64,000 nt of DNA from Flavobacterium chungbukense (lineage in GTDB: Bacteria; Bacteroidota; Bacteroidia; Flavobacteriales; Flavobacteriaceae): positions 114,984 to 178,983 of the forward strand of contig NZ_JAJGZV010000009.1 in the NCBI RefSeq assembly GCF_020805785.1, given 5' to 3'. Within the stretch, counting starts at the first letter, position 1; every line of letters begins with the position of its first letter. The notes under the pieces were generated by a model, which ran no database searches, was not told the origin of the DNA, and saw only the letters and a program-made list of their open reading frames with translations. This document shows, piece after piece, positions 1 to 7,602 of this stretch. Position numbers and translations under genes: made by a program.

Positions 1-899
1 CATGGATATTGCGGTTCAAGATCTACACCTTTAGAAACGCAAGTTCCTTTTAATAAAGGATTCACAAAAGATTTTACGTACAACGGAATTTCTTTTTTCT
101 GTAAAGGCTGTAATGTTTTTGGGTGAATAACCGTTGCTCCGTAAAACGCTAATTCGATTGCTTCACGATACGAAATCTGATTCAACAAACTTGCATTTTC
201 AAAATAACGCGGATCAGCATTCATAACTCCAGGAACGTCTTTCCAGATTGTTACGCTTTCGGCATTTAAGCAATAAGCAAAAATTCCAGCAGTATAATCA
301 GAACCTTCACGGCCTAAAGTTGTAGTGAAATTATTTTCGTCAGCACCTAAAAATCCTTGTGTAATGTTTAGCTGTTTTCTTGGAACGTTTTTACTGATAA
401 GTTGTTGCGTCGTTTCCCAATCCACCTCTGCATCTCTATAATTTGCATTGGTTTTAATGAAATTACGAACATCAAGCCATGACGTTTGAATTCCCATAAA
501 ATTCATGAAATGGCTTAATATATTTGTAGAAATTAATTCTCCAAAACTAACAACCTGATCGTAAACAAAGTTATAGTTTGGCGATTTATTGTGCGCTAAG
601 AAATATTCTAATTCAGCAAACTGAGCATTTACTGCTGCAAAAACTTCATGTTTTTCTTCTTCAAACAAATCTAATAAGATTTGATTGTGGTATTTTTTTA
701 TTTCTTGAACAGAAGAATTCAATTCTGTCGATTTTTCAAAATAATTCTTGATAACAACTTCAAGAGCATTTGTTGTTTTTCCCATAGCCGAAACTACAAG
801 AATTACGTCTTCGTAACCTACTTTTTGCAAAACGTCATATACGTTTTTAATTCCATCTGCATCTTTTACAGATGCTCCTCCAAATTTAAATACTCTCAT
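1..899 (-). CDS. Aspartate kinase, partial (C-terminal part outside window)
   Basis: Aspartate kinase phosphorylates L-aspartate, the first step toward lysine, threonine, methionine and diaminopimelate. Reading from the ATG at 899 toward 1 gives an open frame of 299 codons with no stop, so the 3' end lies beyond the left edge. The N-terminus MRVFKFGGASVKDADGI carries the K-F-G-G nucleotide-binding motif of the amino acid kinase fold. Further on, TTLGREGSDYTAG is the family signature for substrate and ATP binding, and NADPRYF follows. The regulatory ACT region, or any fused homoserine dehydrogenase, would be outside the window, so the isoform (monofunctional or ThrA-like) cannot be decided. 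It lies downstream of a GNAT gene on the same strand, about 140 nt away. Confidence 0.93.
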   Translation of the reverse strand, partial: MRVFKFGGASVKDADGIKNVYDVLQKVGYEDVILVVSAMGKTTNALEVVIKNYFEKSTELNSSVQEIKKYHNQILLDLFEEEKHEVFAAVNAQFAELEYFLAHNKSPNYNFVYDQVVSFGELISTNILSHFMNFMGIQTSWLDVRNFIKTNANYRDAEVDWETTQQLISKNVPRKQLNITQGFLGADENNFTTTLGREGSDYTAGIFAYCLNAESVTIWKDVPGVMNADPRYFENASLLNQISYREAIELAFYGATVIHPKTLQPLQKKEIPLYVKSFVNPLLKGTCVSKGVDLEPQYP

Positions 900-965
900 T
901 ATTAATTTATAGATTTTAGATTCTAGATTTCAGATTTGAGGCGAAATCCTAATAATTTATTTTTT

Positions 966-1028
966 TTTGCCACTAATTCCGCGAATTTTCACGAATTAAT
1001 TTGTGTGAATTAGTGTAATTCGTGGCAA
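966..1028. repeat. Imperfect inverted repeat between aspartate kinase and GNAT genes
   Basis: TTGCCACTAATTCCGCGAA near 970 is echoed in reverse by TGTAATTCGTGGCAA ending near 1026, so the spacer can fold into an imperfect hairpin. The words GCCACGAATTACACGAATT recur at 40101-40119 (spacer upstream of the 599-aa gene), so this is one of several interspersed intergenic palindromes in the window. It could also end minus-strand transcription coming from the GNAT gene, but it lacks a clean U-tract. Confidence 0.5.
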
Positions 1029-1038
1029 GCTAATTTTT

Positions 1039-1527
1039 TTATAATTTTTCTAAGAACGAATTAACTCCAGCTTCATCCATTTGCACAACTTGCCAATCTT
1101 CAAGAATTTTTGCGCCAGAATTTTTGTAAAAGTTAACTGCTGGAGTGTTCCATGCCAAAACATTCCATTCAACTCTTCTTACGCCGTCTTTTTTTCCTTG
1201 TTTCATAATTTCAGCATAAAGAGCAGAACCTAAACCAGTACCGCGCATTTTCTCTTTTACAATTAAATCTTCAAGGTGTATTGTTTTTCCTTTCCAGGTA
1301 GAATAGCGGTAATAATACAATGCAATTCCAACAATCTCTTTTTGTTTTTCTTCGTTTTCAATCTCTGCCACAAAAACGTGAAATAATGGTTTTTCGCCAA
1401 AACCGTCACGCACTAAATCCTCCTCCGTAATGACAACTGCTTCAGGTTCTTTTTCGAATATCGCCAGCTCCTGAATAAGTCCCAACACCGATTTCATGTC
1501 TTCAGGATTCCCTTTTCTAATATTCAT
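1039..1527 (-). CDS. GNAT family N-acetyltransferase (spermine/spermidine acetyltransferase-like)
   Basis: A 162-aa single-domain GNAT acetyltransferase that moves an acetyl group from acetyl-CoA to an amine. The acetyl-CoA binding motif A is visible as EDLIVKEKMRGTGLGSALYA (R-G-x-G-L-G), followed by NVLAWNTPAVNFYKNSGA, the usual motif B with the N-x-x-A-x-x-F-Y pattern. The overall pattern (YYYRYSTWKGKTIHLEDL) is that of the diamine/spermidine acetyltransferase subgroup, but the substrate cannot be read from the sequence. I chose the ATG at 1527. An in-frame TTG two codons upstream would add only two residues. It is divergent from fbp and upstream of aspartate kinase on the same strand. Confidence 0.85.
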   Translation of the reverse strand: MNIRKGNPEDMKSVLGLIQELAIFEKEPEAVVITEEDLVRDGFGEKPLFHVFVAEIENEEKQKEIVGIALYYYRYSTWKGKTIHLEDLIVKEKMRGTGLGSALYAEIMKQGKKDGVRRVEWNVLAWNTPAVNFYKNSGAKILEDWQVVQMDEAGVNSFLEKL

Positions 1528-1688
1528 AATCAATTCATTTTACTTTTTGTCCTTTATAGTATCGCTTTTTCCTTTATTAGATTTGCTCTTGCGAATATAT
1601 ATAAGAAACAATTTTTTGTATTCGTATTTTTAAGTATTTATTATCTAAAAAAGCATTTTTTTAGTTGTTGCTTTTCGCATATTATTAG

Positions 1689-1716
1689 CAAATATACAAT
1701 AGTAGCAAACTAACAA
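1689..1716 (-). promoter_or_regulatory. Candidate promoter for the GNAT/aspartate kinase transcript
   Basis: On the minus strand, TTG (complement of 1714-1716), a 17-nt spacer and TATATTTG (complement of 1689-1696) match the Flavobacterium consensus TTG-N17-23-TAnnTTTG exactly. It would leave a 5' UTR of roughly 155 nt before the ATG at 1527. Confidence 0.45.
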
Positions 1717-1724
1717 AATAATTT

Positions 1725-1756
1725 TTGAATCATTCTCACAAAATAAGCGATATTTG
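1725..1756 (+). promoter_or_regulatory. Candidate fbp promoter
   Basis: TTG at 1725-1727 and GATATTTG at 1749-1756, 21 nt apart, match the Bacteroidota sigma-A promoter with one mismatch in the -7 element. The fbp ATG follows at 1789. The divergent GNAT promoter candidate overlaps the same stretch. Confidence 0.45.
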
Positions 1757-1788
1757 TGACTTAAAAACAAAACTATAACGATTTAGAA

Positions 1789-2793
1789 ATGGAAGAACGC
1801 AATAAAACACTGGGAGAGTTTATTATTGAGAACCAAAAAGCATTTCAGTATTCTTCGGGAGAGCTTTCCCGAATTATCAACTCTATTAGATTGGCAGCCA
1901 AGGTTGTGAATCATAAAGTAAACCAAGCTGGACTTGTGGATATAATTGGCGCCGCGGGCGAACAAAATATTCAAGGAGAAGATCAGCAAAAATTAGATGT
2001 CTATGCAAACGAAGTATTTATCCAGACGTTAATAAACCGTGAGATTGTCTGTGGTATTGCTTCTGAAGAAAACGACGATTTTATTACAGTTCAGGGGAGC
2101 GACAACTGTCATAATAATAAGTACGTGATCTTAATGGATCCGCTTGATGGATCTTCAAACATTGATGTAAATGTTTCGGTCGGAACTATTTTTTCTGTTT
2201 TTAGAAGAATTACTCCGATTGGAACTCCGGTAACAAGCGAGGATTTTTTACAACCGGGGATCAATCAAGTTGCAGCAGGCTATGTAATTTATGGTACTTC
2301 AACTATGTTGGTTTACACTACAGGTTTTGGAGTAAATGGATTTACGTTAAATCCAGCGATTGGAACTTTTTACCTTTCGCATCCAAACATGAAATTTCCA
2401 AAAGATGGAAATATTTATTCTGTGAATGAAGGGAATTATGTTCATTTTCCGCAGGGAGTAAAAAATTACATTAAATACTGCCAGCGCGAAGAAGGCGATA
2501 GACCTTATACTTCAAGATACATTGGAAGTTTGGTTGCCGATTTTCATAGAAATATGATTAAAGGTGGCGTTTATATTTATCCGACAAGTTCAAAAGCACC
2601 AAAAGGAAAATTACGTTTGTTATATGAATGTAATCCGATGGCGTTTCTAGCAGAACAAGCAGGAGGAAAAGCAACAGACGGTTTTGGAAGAATTATGGAA
2701 ATCCAACCGACAGAATTGCATCAAAGAGTTCCATTTTTCTGCGGAAGTTATAATATGGTAGAAAAAGCAGAGGAATTTATGGCGGCTGAATAA
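1789..2793 (+). CDS. fbp: Class 1 fructose-1,6-bisphosphatase
   Basis: A cytosolic enzyme of gluconeogenesis that hydrolyses fructose-1,6-bisphosphate to fructose-6-phosphate. The 334-aa length is normal for class 1 FBPases. The metal-binding signature MDPLDGSSNIDVNVSVGTIF is intact, with CGIASEENDD upstream (the conserved E-E pair of the metal site). SSKAPKGKLRLLYECNPMAF near the C-terminus matches the substrate-binding K-L-R-x-x-Y-E-x-N-P motif. The start ATG is well supported because the family N-terminus (TLGEFIIENQ) follows at once. It is monocistronic: a divergent gene lies upstream and a terminator hairpin follows at 2831. Confidence 0.97.
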   Translation: MEERNKTLGEFIIENQKAFQYSSGELSRIINSIRLAAKVVNHKVNQAGLVDIIGAAGEQNIQGEDQQKLDVYANEVFIQTLINREIVCGIASEENDDFITVQGSDNCHNNKYVILMDPLDGSSNIDVNVSVGTIFSVFRRITPIGTPVTSEDFLQPGINQVAAGYVIYGTSTMLVYTTGFGVNGFTLNPAIGTFYLSHPNMKFPKDGNIYSVNEGNYVHFPQGVKNYIKYCQREEGDRPYTSRYIGSLVADFHRNMIKGGVYIYPTSSKAPKGKLRLLYECNPMAFLAEQAGGKATDGFGRIMEIQPTELHQRVPFFCGSYNMVEKAEEFMAAE

Positions 2794-2830
2794 AAGTATT
2801 CAGCTTTCAGTTTCAGTTTTCAGATAAAGC

Positions 2831-2867
2831 AAACCCAACAGGTTTTTAATACTTGTTGGGTTTTTTT
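2831..2867 (+). terminator. Rho-independent terminator of fbp
   Basis: The stem AAACCCAACA / TGTTGGGTTT (2831-2840 with 2854-2863) is followed by a run of T, about 40 nt after the fbp stop. Confidence 0.8.
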
Positions 2868-2870
2868 GTT

Positions 2871-3290
2871 TGATGTAATTAATTATTTAAACAGGACTGA
2901 AGTCCAGCTCTATAATATAATTTGTTCCTTCGGAACTGTAAAAGAGCCTTTGGCTCGATCCATATTGTAGGAGACTTCAGTCCGCTTGAAGGTTGGTTTT
3001 GGCGGTTTAATTTTTGTTTGATTTAATTAATTATTTAAACTGGACTGAAGTTCAGCTCTACAATATAATTTGTTCCTTCGGAACTGTGAAAGAGCCTTTG
3101 GCTCGATCCATATTGTAGGGAGGGACTTCAGTACGCTTGAAGGTTGGTTTTGGCGGTTTAATTTTTGTTTGATTTAATTAATTATTTAAACTGGACTGAA
3201 GTCCAGCTCTACAATATAATTTGTTCCTTCGGAACTGTAAAAGAGCCTTTGGCTCGATCCATATTGTAGGGCTGGACTTCAGTCCAGTTG
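2871..3290. repeat. Three tandem copies of a ~150-bp palindromic (cloverleaf-like) unit
   Basis: Units start at about 2871, 3019 and 3170 (periods 148 and 151 bp). Each has an outer inverted repeat: GGACTGAAGTCCAGCTCTAC on the left and its complement on the right, best preserved in the third unit at 3191-3287. The interior carries two small perfect hairpins, GTTCCttcGGAAC (3223-3235 in unit 3) and GAGCCtttGGCTC (3243-3255). The predicted fold is a long stem closing a junction with two short arms. Units 1 and 2 have single-base damage in the outer palindrome. No coding potential is seen. The stretch 2794-3512 holds only this array, a short minisatellite and terminators. Confidence 0.85.
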
Positions 3291-3378
3291 ACGGTTGATA
3301 TTTGGTGATTAACGGTTAATGTTTTACGGTTGATGGTTGACGGTTGACGGTTGACGGTTAATGGTTGACGATTGAGGT
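3288..3378. repeat. GGTTGAC-type heptamer minisatellite
   Basis: Directly after the third 150-bp unit, the heptamer ACGGTTG/GGTTGAC and one-base variants are repeated about ten times (for example ACGGTTGACGGTTGACGGTT near 3340). It is short and degenerate, and it looks like a slippage product at the end of the array. Confidence 0.6.
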
Positions 3379-3408
3379 TTGATTGGATATGTAGAATGTA
3401 AAAACAGA

Positions 3409-3444
3409 AAATCCGATAGATTTTTTTAAATCTATCGGATTTAT
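3409..3444. terminator. Hairpin downstream of the TerB-like gene
   Basis: AAAATCCGATAGATTT and AAATCTATCGGATTT form a strong hairpin with A-rich and T-rich flanks about 70 nt beyond the stop of the minus-strand TerB-like gene. It could terminate transcription from the minus strand, and possibly from the plus strand as well. Confidence 0.6.
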
Positions 3445-3512
3445 AAAATTTAGTTTCAATTTTAGTATCAGTATAAAACTGAATACTAAAAACTGAAAAC
3501 TGAAAACTTTTT

Positions 3513-3944
3513 TTATTTGTTCATATTCTCCATTTCGAAAAGGAAAGTATCCAAATCTACTTTTTTGTCTACTAAAGAAAGTGCTTTAGAAACAATAAAA
3601 TCTACGTTTCCTGGAGTAAACCCTAAAGCTAATCCCATACGTCTTAACATTACTTCTTGTAAATCTCCTAAATGATGGTCAACATGCACCATTCTCGCTA
3701 AGTCATACAAACGCTCTAAACGCTGCGTGTATAAATAAGGAGGGTTTATTGGGTGTTTCCAAGGGTCTGAAAGTATTTCTTTATATTCTTCTTCTGAAAT
3801 TTGTAATGTTGAAGCAATTTTATTCAAAAACTCTTGTTCTTGTTGGTTGATTTTTCCGTCAGCAAATGCTACACGCACAATTGCAGAGAAATGACCTCTG
3901 TTTCTTTGTTTGAATTCGTTATCAAATAATTCTGAAAATGGCAT
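3513..3944 (-). CDS. TerB family tellurite resistance-like protein
   Basis: A 143-aa soluble, mainly helical protein of the TerB/DjlA-N type. The acidic loop VAFADGKINQQEQEFLNKIA resembles the D-G-x-I-x-x-x-E metal-binding turn of TerB domains. It lacks the rest of a ter operon, so a tellurite function should not be assumed; stand-alone TerB proteins of this kind are common and uncharacterised in Flavobacteria. It is transcribed alone, divergent from the HupE/UreJ-like gene, with a hairpin downstream. Confidence 0.75.
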   Translation of the reverse strand: MPFSELFDNEFKQRNRGHFSAIVRVAFADGKINQQEQEFLNKIASTLQISEEEYKEILSDPWKHPINPPYLYTQRLERLYDLARMVHVDHHLGDLQEVMLRRMGLALGFTPGNVDFIVSKALSLVDKKVDLDTFLFEMENMNK

Positions 3945-4112
3945 AATTAATTAGTTTTTAAAGAACAAATATAGTCCTATTTTTAAATTATTAATTTTAA
4001 ATTTCTCATAAAATTTAACTTTTTTTAATGCAGGATTTGACGGCTTTAAATCTTTAAGTTTGAAAATTAATTGTAAGTTTACAGCCCCTAATTATTTAAT
4101 TACATTATACCT

Positions 4113-4706
4113 ATGTCACAATTTTGGATTTATTTTCAAATAGGATTAAAACACGTTTTAGATATCAATGCTTACGATCACGTTCTTTTTTTAATCGCCC
4201 TAACTGTTCCGTATTTATTTAAAGACTGGAAAAGAATATTTCTACTCGTTTCTTTATTTACAATCGGACATACATTGGCTTTAATTCTTTCTGTTTACGG
4301 TATCATAACCATAAAAGTAAATCTTGTAGAATTCCTTATTCCAATTACAATTTTGGTAACAGCGCTCTATCATTTATTTACAGCAGGAAAGACTTCTAAA
4401 AACGATGGTGTTAATCTGGTGTTTTTTATAACTTTATTCTTTGGAATTATTCATGGTTTAGGATTTTCTAATTATTTCAAAACAATTTTAGGAGGCTCTG
4501 CAACGTCAAAATTGTTACCTTTGGGAGAGTTTGCGTTAGGAATTGAAGCGGCGCAACTTGTAGTGGTTTTTGTTGTCTTGGTAATTTCATATATAGTGCA
4601 GACAGTTTTCCGTTTTTCAAAACGTGACTGGGCGCTTGTAATGTCGGCTTTCATCATTGGAGTTGTTATTCCGATGATTATAGAAAGTCCAATTTGGAAC
4701 AGATAA
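4113..4706 (+). CDS. HupE/UreJ family membrane protein
   Basis: A 197-aa integral inner-membrane protein with about six hydrophobic segments. The N-terminal GLKHVLDINAYDHVLFLIAL and the later IGHTLALILSVYG and FGIIHGLGFSNYF place conserved His and Asp residues in or near membrane segments, as in HupE/UreJ-type putative metal (nickel) permeases. No urease or hydrogenase genes lie nearby, so the substrate is unknown. It is four nt upstream of the dCMP deaminase gene and probably shares its transcript. Confidence 0.8.
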   Translation: MSQFWIYFQIGLKHVLDINAYDHVLFLIALTVPYLFKDWKRIFLLVSLFTIGHTLALILSVYGIITIKVNLVEFLIPITILVTALYHLFTAGKTSKNDGVNLVFFITLFFGIIHGLGFSNYFKTILGGSATSKLLPLGEFALGIEAAQLVVVFVVLVISYIVQTVFRFSKRDWALVMSAFIIGVVIPMIIESPIWNR

Positions 4707-4710
4707 ATTA

Positions 4711-5151
4711 ATGGAAGTAAAAAAATTGAATAAATACGATAAAGCTTATCTGCGAATTGCAAAAGAGTGGGGACAGCTTTCTTATTGTAAGCGTAAAAAA
4801 GTTGGAGCCATTATCGTAAAAGACAGAATGATCATTTCTGATGGATACAATGGAACTCCATCTGGATTCGAAAACTGCTGCGAAGATGAAGAAGGATTAA
4901 CGCGTTGGGATGTATTACATGCTGAAGCAAATGCCATTCTTAAAGTAGCCAGATCAACACAGTCTTGCGAAGGAGCAACGCTATATATTACGCTTTCGCC
5001 TTGTAAGGAATGCAGTAAATTAATCCACCAATCAGGGATTAAAAGAGTAGTTTATAAAGATGGGTATCGTGATGATTCCGGAATTCAATTTTTAATAAAA
5101 GCAGGTGTTGAAGTAGAACATGTTCCTGTTTTAGAAGAGGATGAAATTTAA
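4711..5151 (+). CDS. dCMP deaminase family protein (ComEB-like)
   Basis: A 146-aa zinc-dependent deaminase converting dCMP to dUMP for thymidylate synthesis. The zinc and catalytic motif HAEANAIL (H-A-E) and the second zinc motif SPCKEC (P-C-x-x-C) are intact. The extra C-C pair in ENCCEDEEGLTRWDVLHAEA is typical of the dCMP deaminase/ComEB branch. The gene starts 4 nt after the HupE-like stop and overlaps the S41 protease start by 11 nt, which points to translational coupling. Confidence 0.9.
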   Translation: MEVKKLNKYDKAYLRIAKEWGQLSYCKRKKVGAIIVKDRMIISDGYNGTPSGFENCCEDEEGLTRWDVLHAEANAILKVARSTQSCEGATLYITLSPCKECSKLIHQSGIKRVVYKDGYRDDSGIQFLIKAGVEVEHVPVLEEDEI

Positions 5152-6718
5152 TTCGAAATATTTACCAATAGTAATAGGAGCAACTTTCGCTCTTGGAACA
5201 ATTGCAGGAAGCTTTATGAGTGCTCCCGCAAACGACCAGCTTTTGGCTAAAAATTACTCGAAAACCAAACTTAATAAATTAATTGATTTTATCAATACAG
5301 AATATGTTGATAGTGTAAACACAGATTCTATTGTAAACCTTACGGTTGATAATATACTTTCTAAATTAGATCCGCATTCGGTATATATTCCGCCAAGTGA
5401 ACAAGCGGAAGTTGCCGAAAGTATGAAAGGTGATTTTGTCGGAATCGGAATCAATTTTTATATGTATAAAGATTCTGTAGCGATTATAAAACCAGTCGAA
5501 AACGGACCTTCAGCAAAGGCAGGACTAAAATCTGGTGATCGAATTCTGTATGCGGGAAAAACCAAATTGTTCGGCAGAAGATTGCCTTCAGATAGTTTAT
5601 TTTCGAAATTAAAAGGACTTCAAGGTTCTGAAATTGAATTGACGGTTTTTAGAAAATCAGAACAAAAGAAACTTAAGTTTAAAGTAAAACGAGATGTTAT
5701 TCCGATTAAGAGCGTTGATGCTTCTTTGATGCTTGGAAATAAAATCGGTTACATCAAAATTAATCGTTTTGCAGAAACTACTTTCAACGAATTTAAAACG
5801 GGTTTAACGAGATTAAAACAAAAAGGAATTGAGTCGCTTGTAATTGACCTTCGTGATAACGGCGGTGGTTACATGGAAGAGGCTATAGCTATTGCAGACG
5901 AATTTTTAAAAGATAAACAGCTAATTGTTTTTACGAAAAGTAAAAACGGTTCGACAGAGAAAACATATGCGACAAAAGCAGGAAGTTTCGAAACTGGAAA
6001 AGTATATGTTTTAATAAATGAAAATAGTGCTTCTGCAAGCGAAATCTTAGCTGGAGCAATTCAGGATAATGATCGTGGAACTATTGTTGGGCGACGTTCT
6101 TTCGGAAAAGGTTTGGTTCAAAGAGAAATGGATTTCAATGACGGATCGGCGGTAAGATTGACCGTTGCACGTTATTACACACCAACAGGAAGATCAATTC
6201 AAAAACCTTATAAAAAAGGAAATGAAGAGTATTTTAAAGAATCTGAGGCAAGATTGAAAACGGGCGAATTATATGCTAAAGACAGTATAAAAGTAGCGGA
6301 TTCATTAAAATTTAAAACTCCAAAAGGCAAAATCGTTTACGGTGGCGGCGGAATTGTTCCGGATGTTTTCGTTCCGATGGAAGCAGAACACGGAAATGAG
6401 AATGTTGCGTACTTATTACAGACAGGAATCGTTGGTCATTTTGTTTTTGAAGAATTGGATAAAAATCGAGATATTTTTGAAGGAGATAATTTTAATACCT
6501 TTTTAAATAAAATGAAGAACTCAGATTTATATTTCAAAAAGTTTAAAAACTATATTTTAATGACAGGTTTAGATTTGAAATTGGATAAAACCAAAGCGCT
6601 TGTAAACCGATATATCACGGCTGAATTTGCTCGTCAGCTATATGGAGAATTGGATTATTATGATGTTATTTTGAAAGATGATGCCATGATTAAAACAATT
6701 CTGAATCCGAAAAAATAA
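5141..6718 (+). CDS. S41 family C-terminal processing peptidase (CtpA/Tsp-like)
   Basis: A 525-aa periplasmic or membrane-anchored serine protease of the tail-specific (Ctp) family. The N-terminal hydrophobic stretch YLPIVIGATFALGTIAGSFM acts as signal or anchor. A PDZ domain spans about residues 85-170 (GIGINF and AGLKSGDRIL). The catalytic core has DLRDNGGGYMEEA and NENSASASEILAGA; by alignment with algal CtpA the nucleophile is Ser298 and the general base Lys323 (in SFGKGLV), with the expected 25-residue spacing. The ATG overlaps the end of the deaminase gene by 11 nt. Confidence 0.93.
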   Translation: MKFNSKYLPIVIGATFALGTIAGSFMSAPANDQLLAKNYSKTKLNKLIDFINTEYVDSVNTDSIVNLTVDNILSKLDPHSVYIPPSEQAEVAESMKGDFVGIGINFYMYKDSVAIIKPVENGPSAKAGLKSGDRILYAGKTKLFGRRLPSDSLFSKLKGLQGSEIELTVFRKSEQKKLKFKVKRDVIPIKSVDASLMLGNKIGYIKINRFAETTFNEFKTGLTRLKQKGIESLVIDLRDNGGGYMEEAIAIADEFLKDKQLIVFTKSKNGSTEKTYATKAGSFETGKVYVLINENSASASEILAGAIQDNDRGTIVGRRSFGKGLVQREMDFNDGSAVRLTVARYYTPTGRSIQKPYKKGNEEYFKESEARLKTGELYAKDSIKVADSLKFKTPKGKIVYGGGGIVPDVFVPMEAEHGNENVAYLLQTGIVGHFVFEELDKNRDIFEGDNFNTFLNKMKNSDLYFKKFKNYILMTGLDLKLDKTKALVNRYITAEFARQLYGELDYYDVILKDDAMIKTILNPKK

Positions 6719-6735
6719 CTTCAAATTCTTATATC

Positions 6736-7101
6736 ATGAAAATAGAAACCGTTATTGATGCAGAAATTGAACTTCTAACTGCCATTAAAAAATCGGATGT
6801 TTTGGCTTTGGAAACAATCCTTCATGATGATTTGCTTTTCAATATGCCCGACGGACAAACCATAACTAAAGATTTTGATTTGCAGTCGTATCGTTCTGGT
6901 AAAATGAAAATAGATTTTTTGGAAGCTTCTGATCAAATTGTAAATATAATTGAAAGCACGGCAGTGGTGTCAGTTAGTGTTTCATTAAAAGGAAGTTACG
7001 ATAATAATCCAATTAACGGAGTTTTCAAGTACATAAGAGTCTGGAAAAAATCGGGTAAAAATTTGAAAGTAATTGCTGGAAGCTGCGTTCAGCTGGCATA
7101 A
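6736..7101 (+). CDS. NTF2-like (DUF4440/SnoaL-type) protein
   Basis: A 121-aa small alpha+beta protein. The pattern EIELLTAIKKSDVLALETIL followed by LLFNMPDGQTITK and a C-terminal VFKYIRVWKKSGKNLKVIAG matches the cone-shaped NTF2/DUF4440 fold: one long helix, a short loop with H-D, then a curved sheet ending in a W. These domains bind small hydrophobic ligands or have lost activity, so no specific role can be given. It starts 17 nt after the protease gene on the same strand. Confidence 0.75.
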   Translation: MKIETVIDAEIELLTAIKKSDVLALETILHDDLLFNMPDGQTITKDFDLQSYRSGKMKIDFLEASDQIVNIIESTAVVSVSVSLKGSYDNNPINGVFKYIRVWKKSGKNLKVIAGSCVQLA

Positions 7102-7133
7102 ATTTTGAAACAATAAATAATATAAACTTAAAA

Positions 7134-7183
7134 TAAACCTTGCGAACCTCGCGTAAATCTTAGCGAACTTCGCGGTTAAACTA
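7134..7183. repeat. TTGCGAAC/TCGCGGTTAA intergenic repeat word
   Basis: CCTTGCGAACCTCGCG and GCGAACTTCGCGGTTAAAC resemble the arms of the repeat seen at 35982-36110 (AACCGCAAAGTTCGCAAAG). This appears to be a degenerate copy in the spacer before the small lipoprotein gene. Confidence 0.4.
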
Positions 7184-7189
7184 TTATAT

Positions 7190-7507
7190 ATGAAAAATCT
7201 AAAGAAAATAAGTCTACTTGTAATTTTAATGGCTTTTGCAATCTCTTGTACAACTATGAAAAGCGATGCAAATGCGCCAGTTTCAGGAAGAGTAGAATCA
7301 ATAGAAGGAGGAAAAGACGGTTACACAGCAAAAATTACAACAGACAATAAAGAGGTATATTTTGCTACAATTAGTATTGTAAATGTTGGTGGTCCTCAAA
7401 ACTACAAACAATTAAAAATTGGTGATGTCGTTTCTGTAAAAGGAGAAAAATGGAAAACCGAAGACGAAAATCATATTAAAGTAACAGAAATCGTTTCGGT
7501 TAAATAA
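7190..7507 (+). CDS. Small lipoprotein, function unknown
   Basis: A 105-aa protein with a lipoprotein signal peptide: basic MKNLKK, hydrophobic ISLLVILMAFA, then the lipobox AISC with the modified Cys at about residue 20. The mature part (SGRVESIEGGKDGYTAKITT and YKQLKIGDVVSVKGEKW) reads like a small beta-barrel, OB-like fold with an I-x-x-G-D-x-V pattern. That is only a structural guess and I do not recognise a family. It ends just before a 26-bp inverted repeat that separates it from the convergent oxidoreductase gene. Confidence 0.8.
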   Translation: MKNLKKISLLVILMAFAISCTTMKSDANAPVSGRVESIEGGKDGYTAKITTDNKEVYFATISIVNVGGPQNYKQLKIGDVVSVKGEKWKTEDENHIKVTEIVSVK

Positions 7508-7519
7508 AGGCAAAAAAAA

Positions 7520-7596
7520 TAAACCATATAAGTGATATAAGTTCAAATTATACTTTGAGTATAGATTAAATGAATTTATATCACTTATATGGTTTA
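7520..7596. repeat. CATATAAG inverted-repeat element, copy A
   Basis: The arms at 7520-7545 and 7571-7596 pair over 26 bp with one mismatch and leave a 25-nt loop. The arm sequence AACCATATAAGTGATATAAG is shared with copies at 22915-23100, 34463-34650 and 50973-51092. This copy sits between convergent genes and may itself act as a bidirectional terminator. Confidence 0.85.
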
Positions 7597-7602
7597 ATAA
7601 TT

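Noticed and set aside
681..905. Plus-strand ORF with Phe/Tyr-rich product
   Set aside because: It lies wholly opposite the aspartate kinase reading frame, whose conserved motifs make the minus strand the coding strand.
2871..3290. CRISPR array
   Set aside because: The repeat unit is about 150 bp and contiguous, with no unique spacers and no cas genes nearby.
3513..3944. Tellurite resistance operon
   Set aside because: Only a stand-alone TerB-like gene is present; no terC, terD or terZ is nearby.
4113..4706. Part of a urease or hydrogenase cluster
   Set aside because: The HupE/UreJ-like gene stands with dCMP deaminase and a protease, and no nickel-enzyme genes are in the window.
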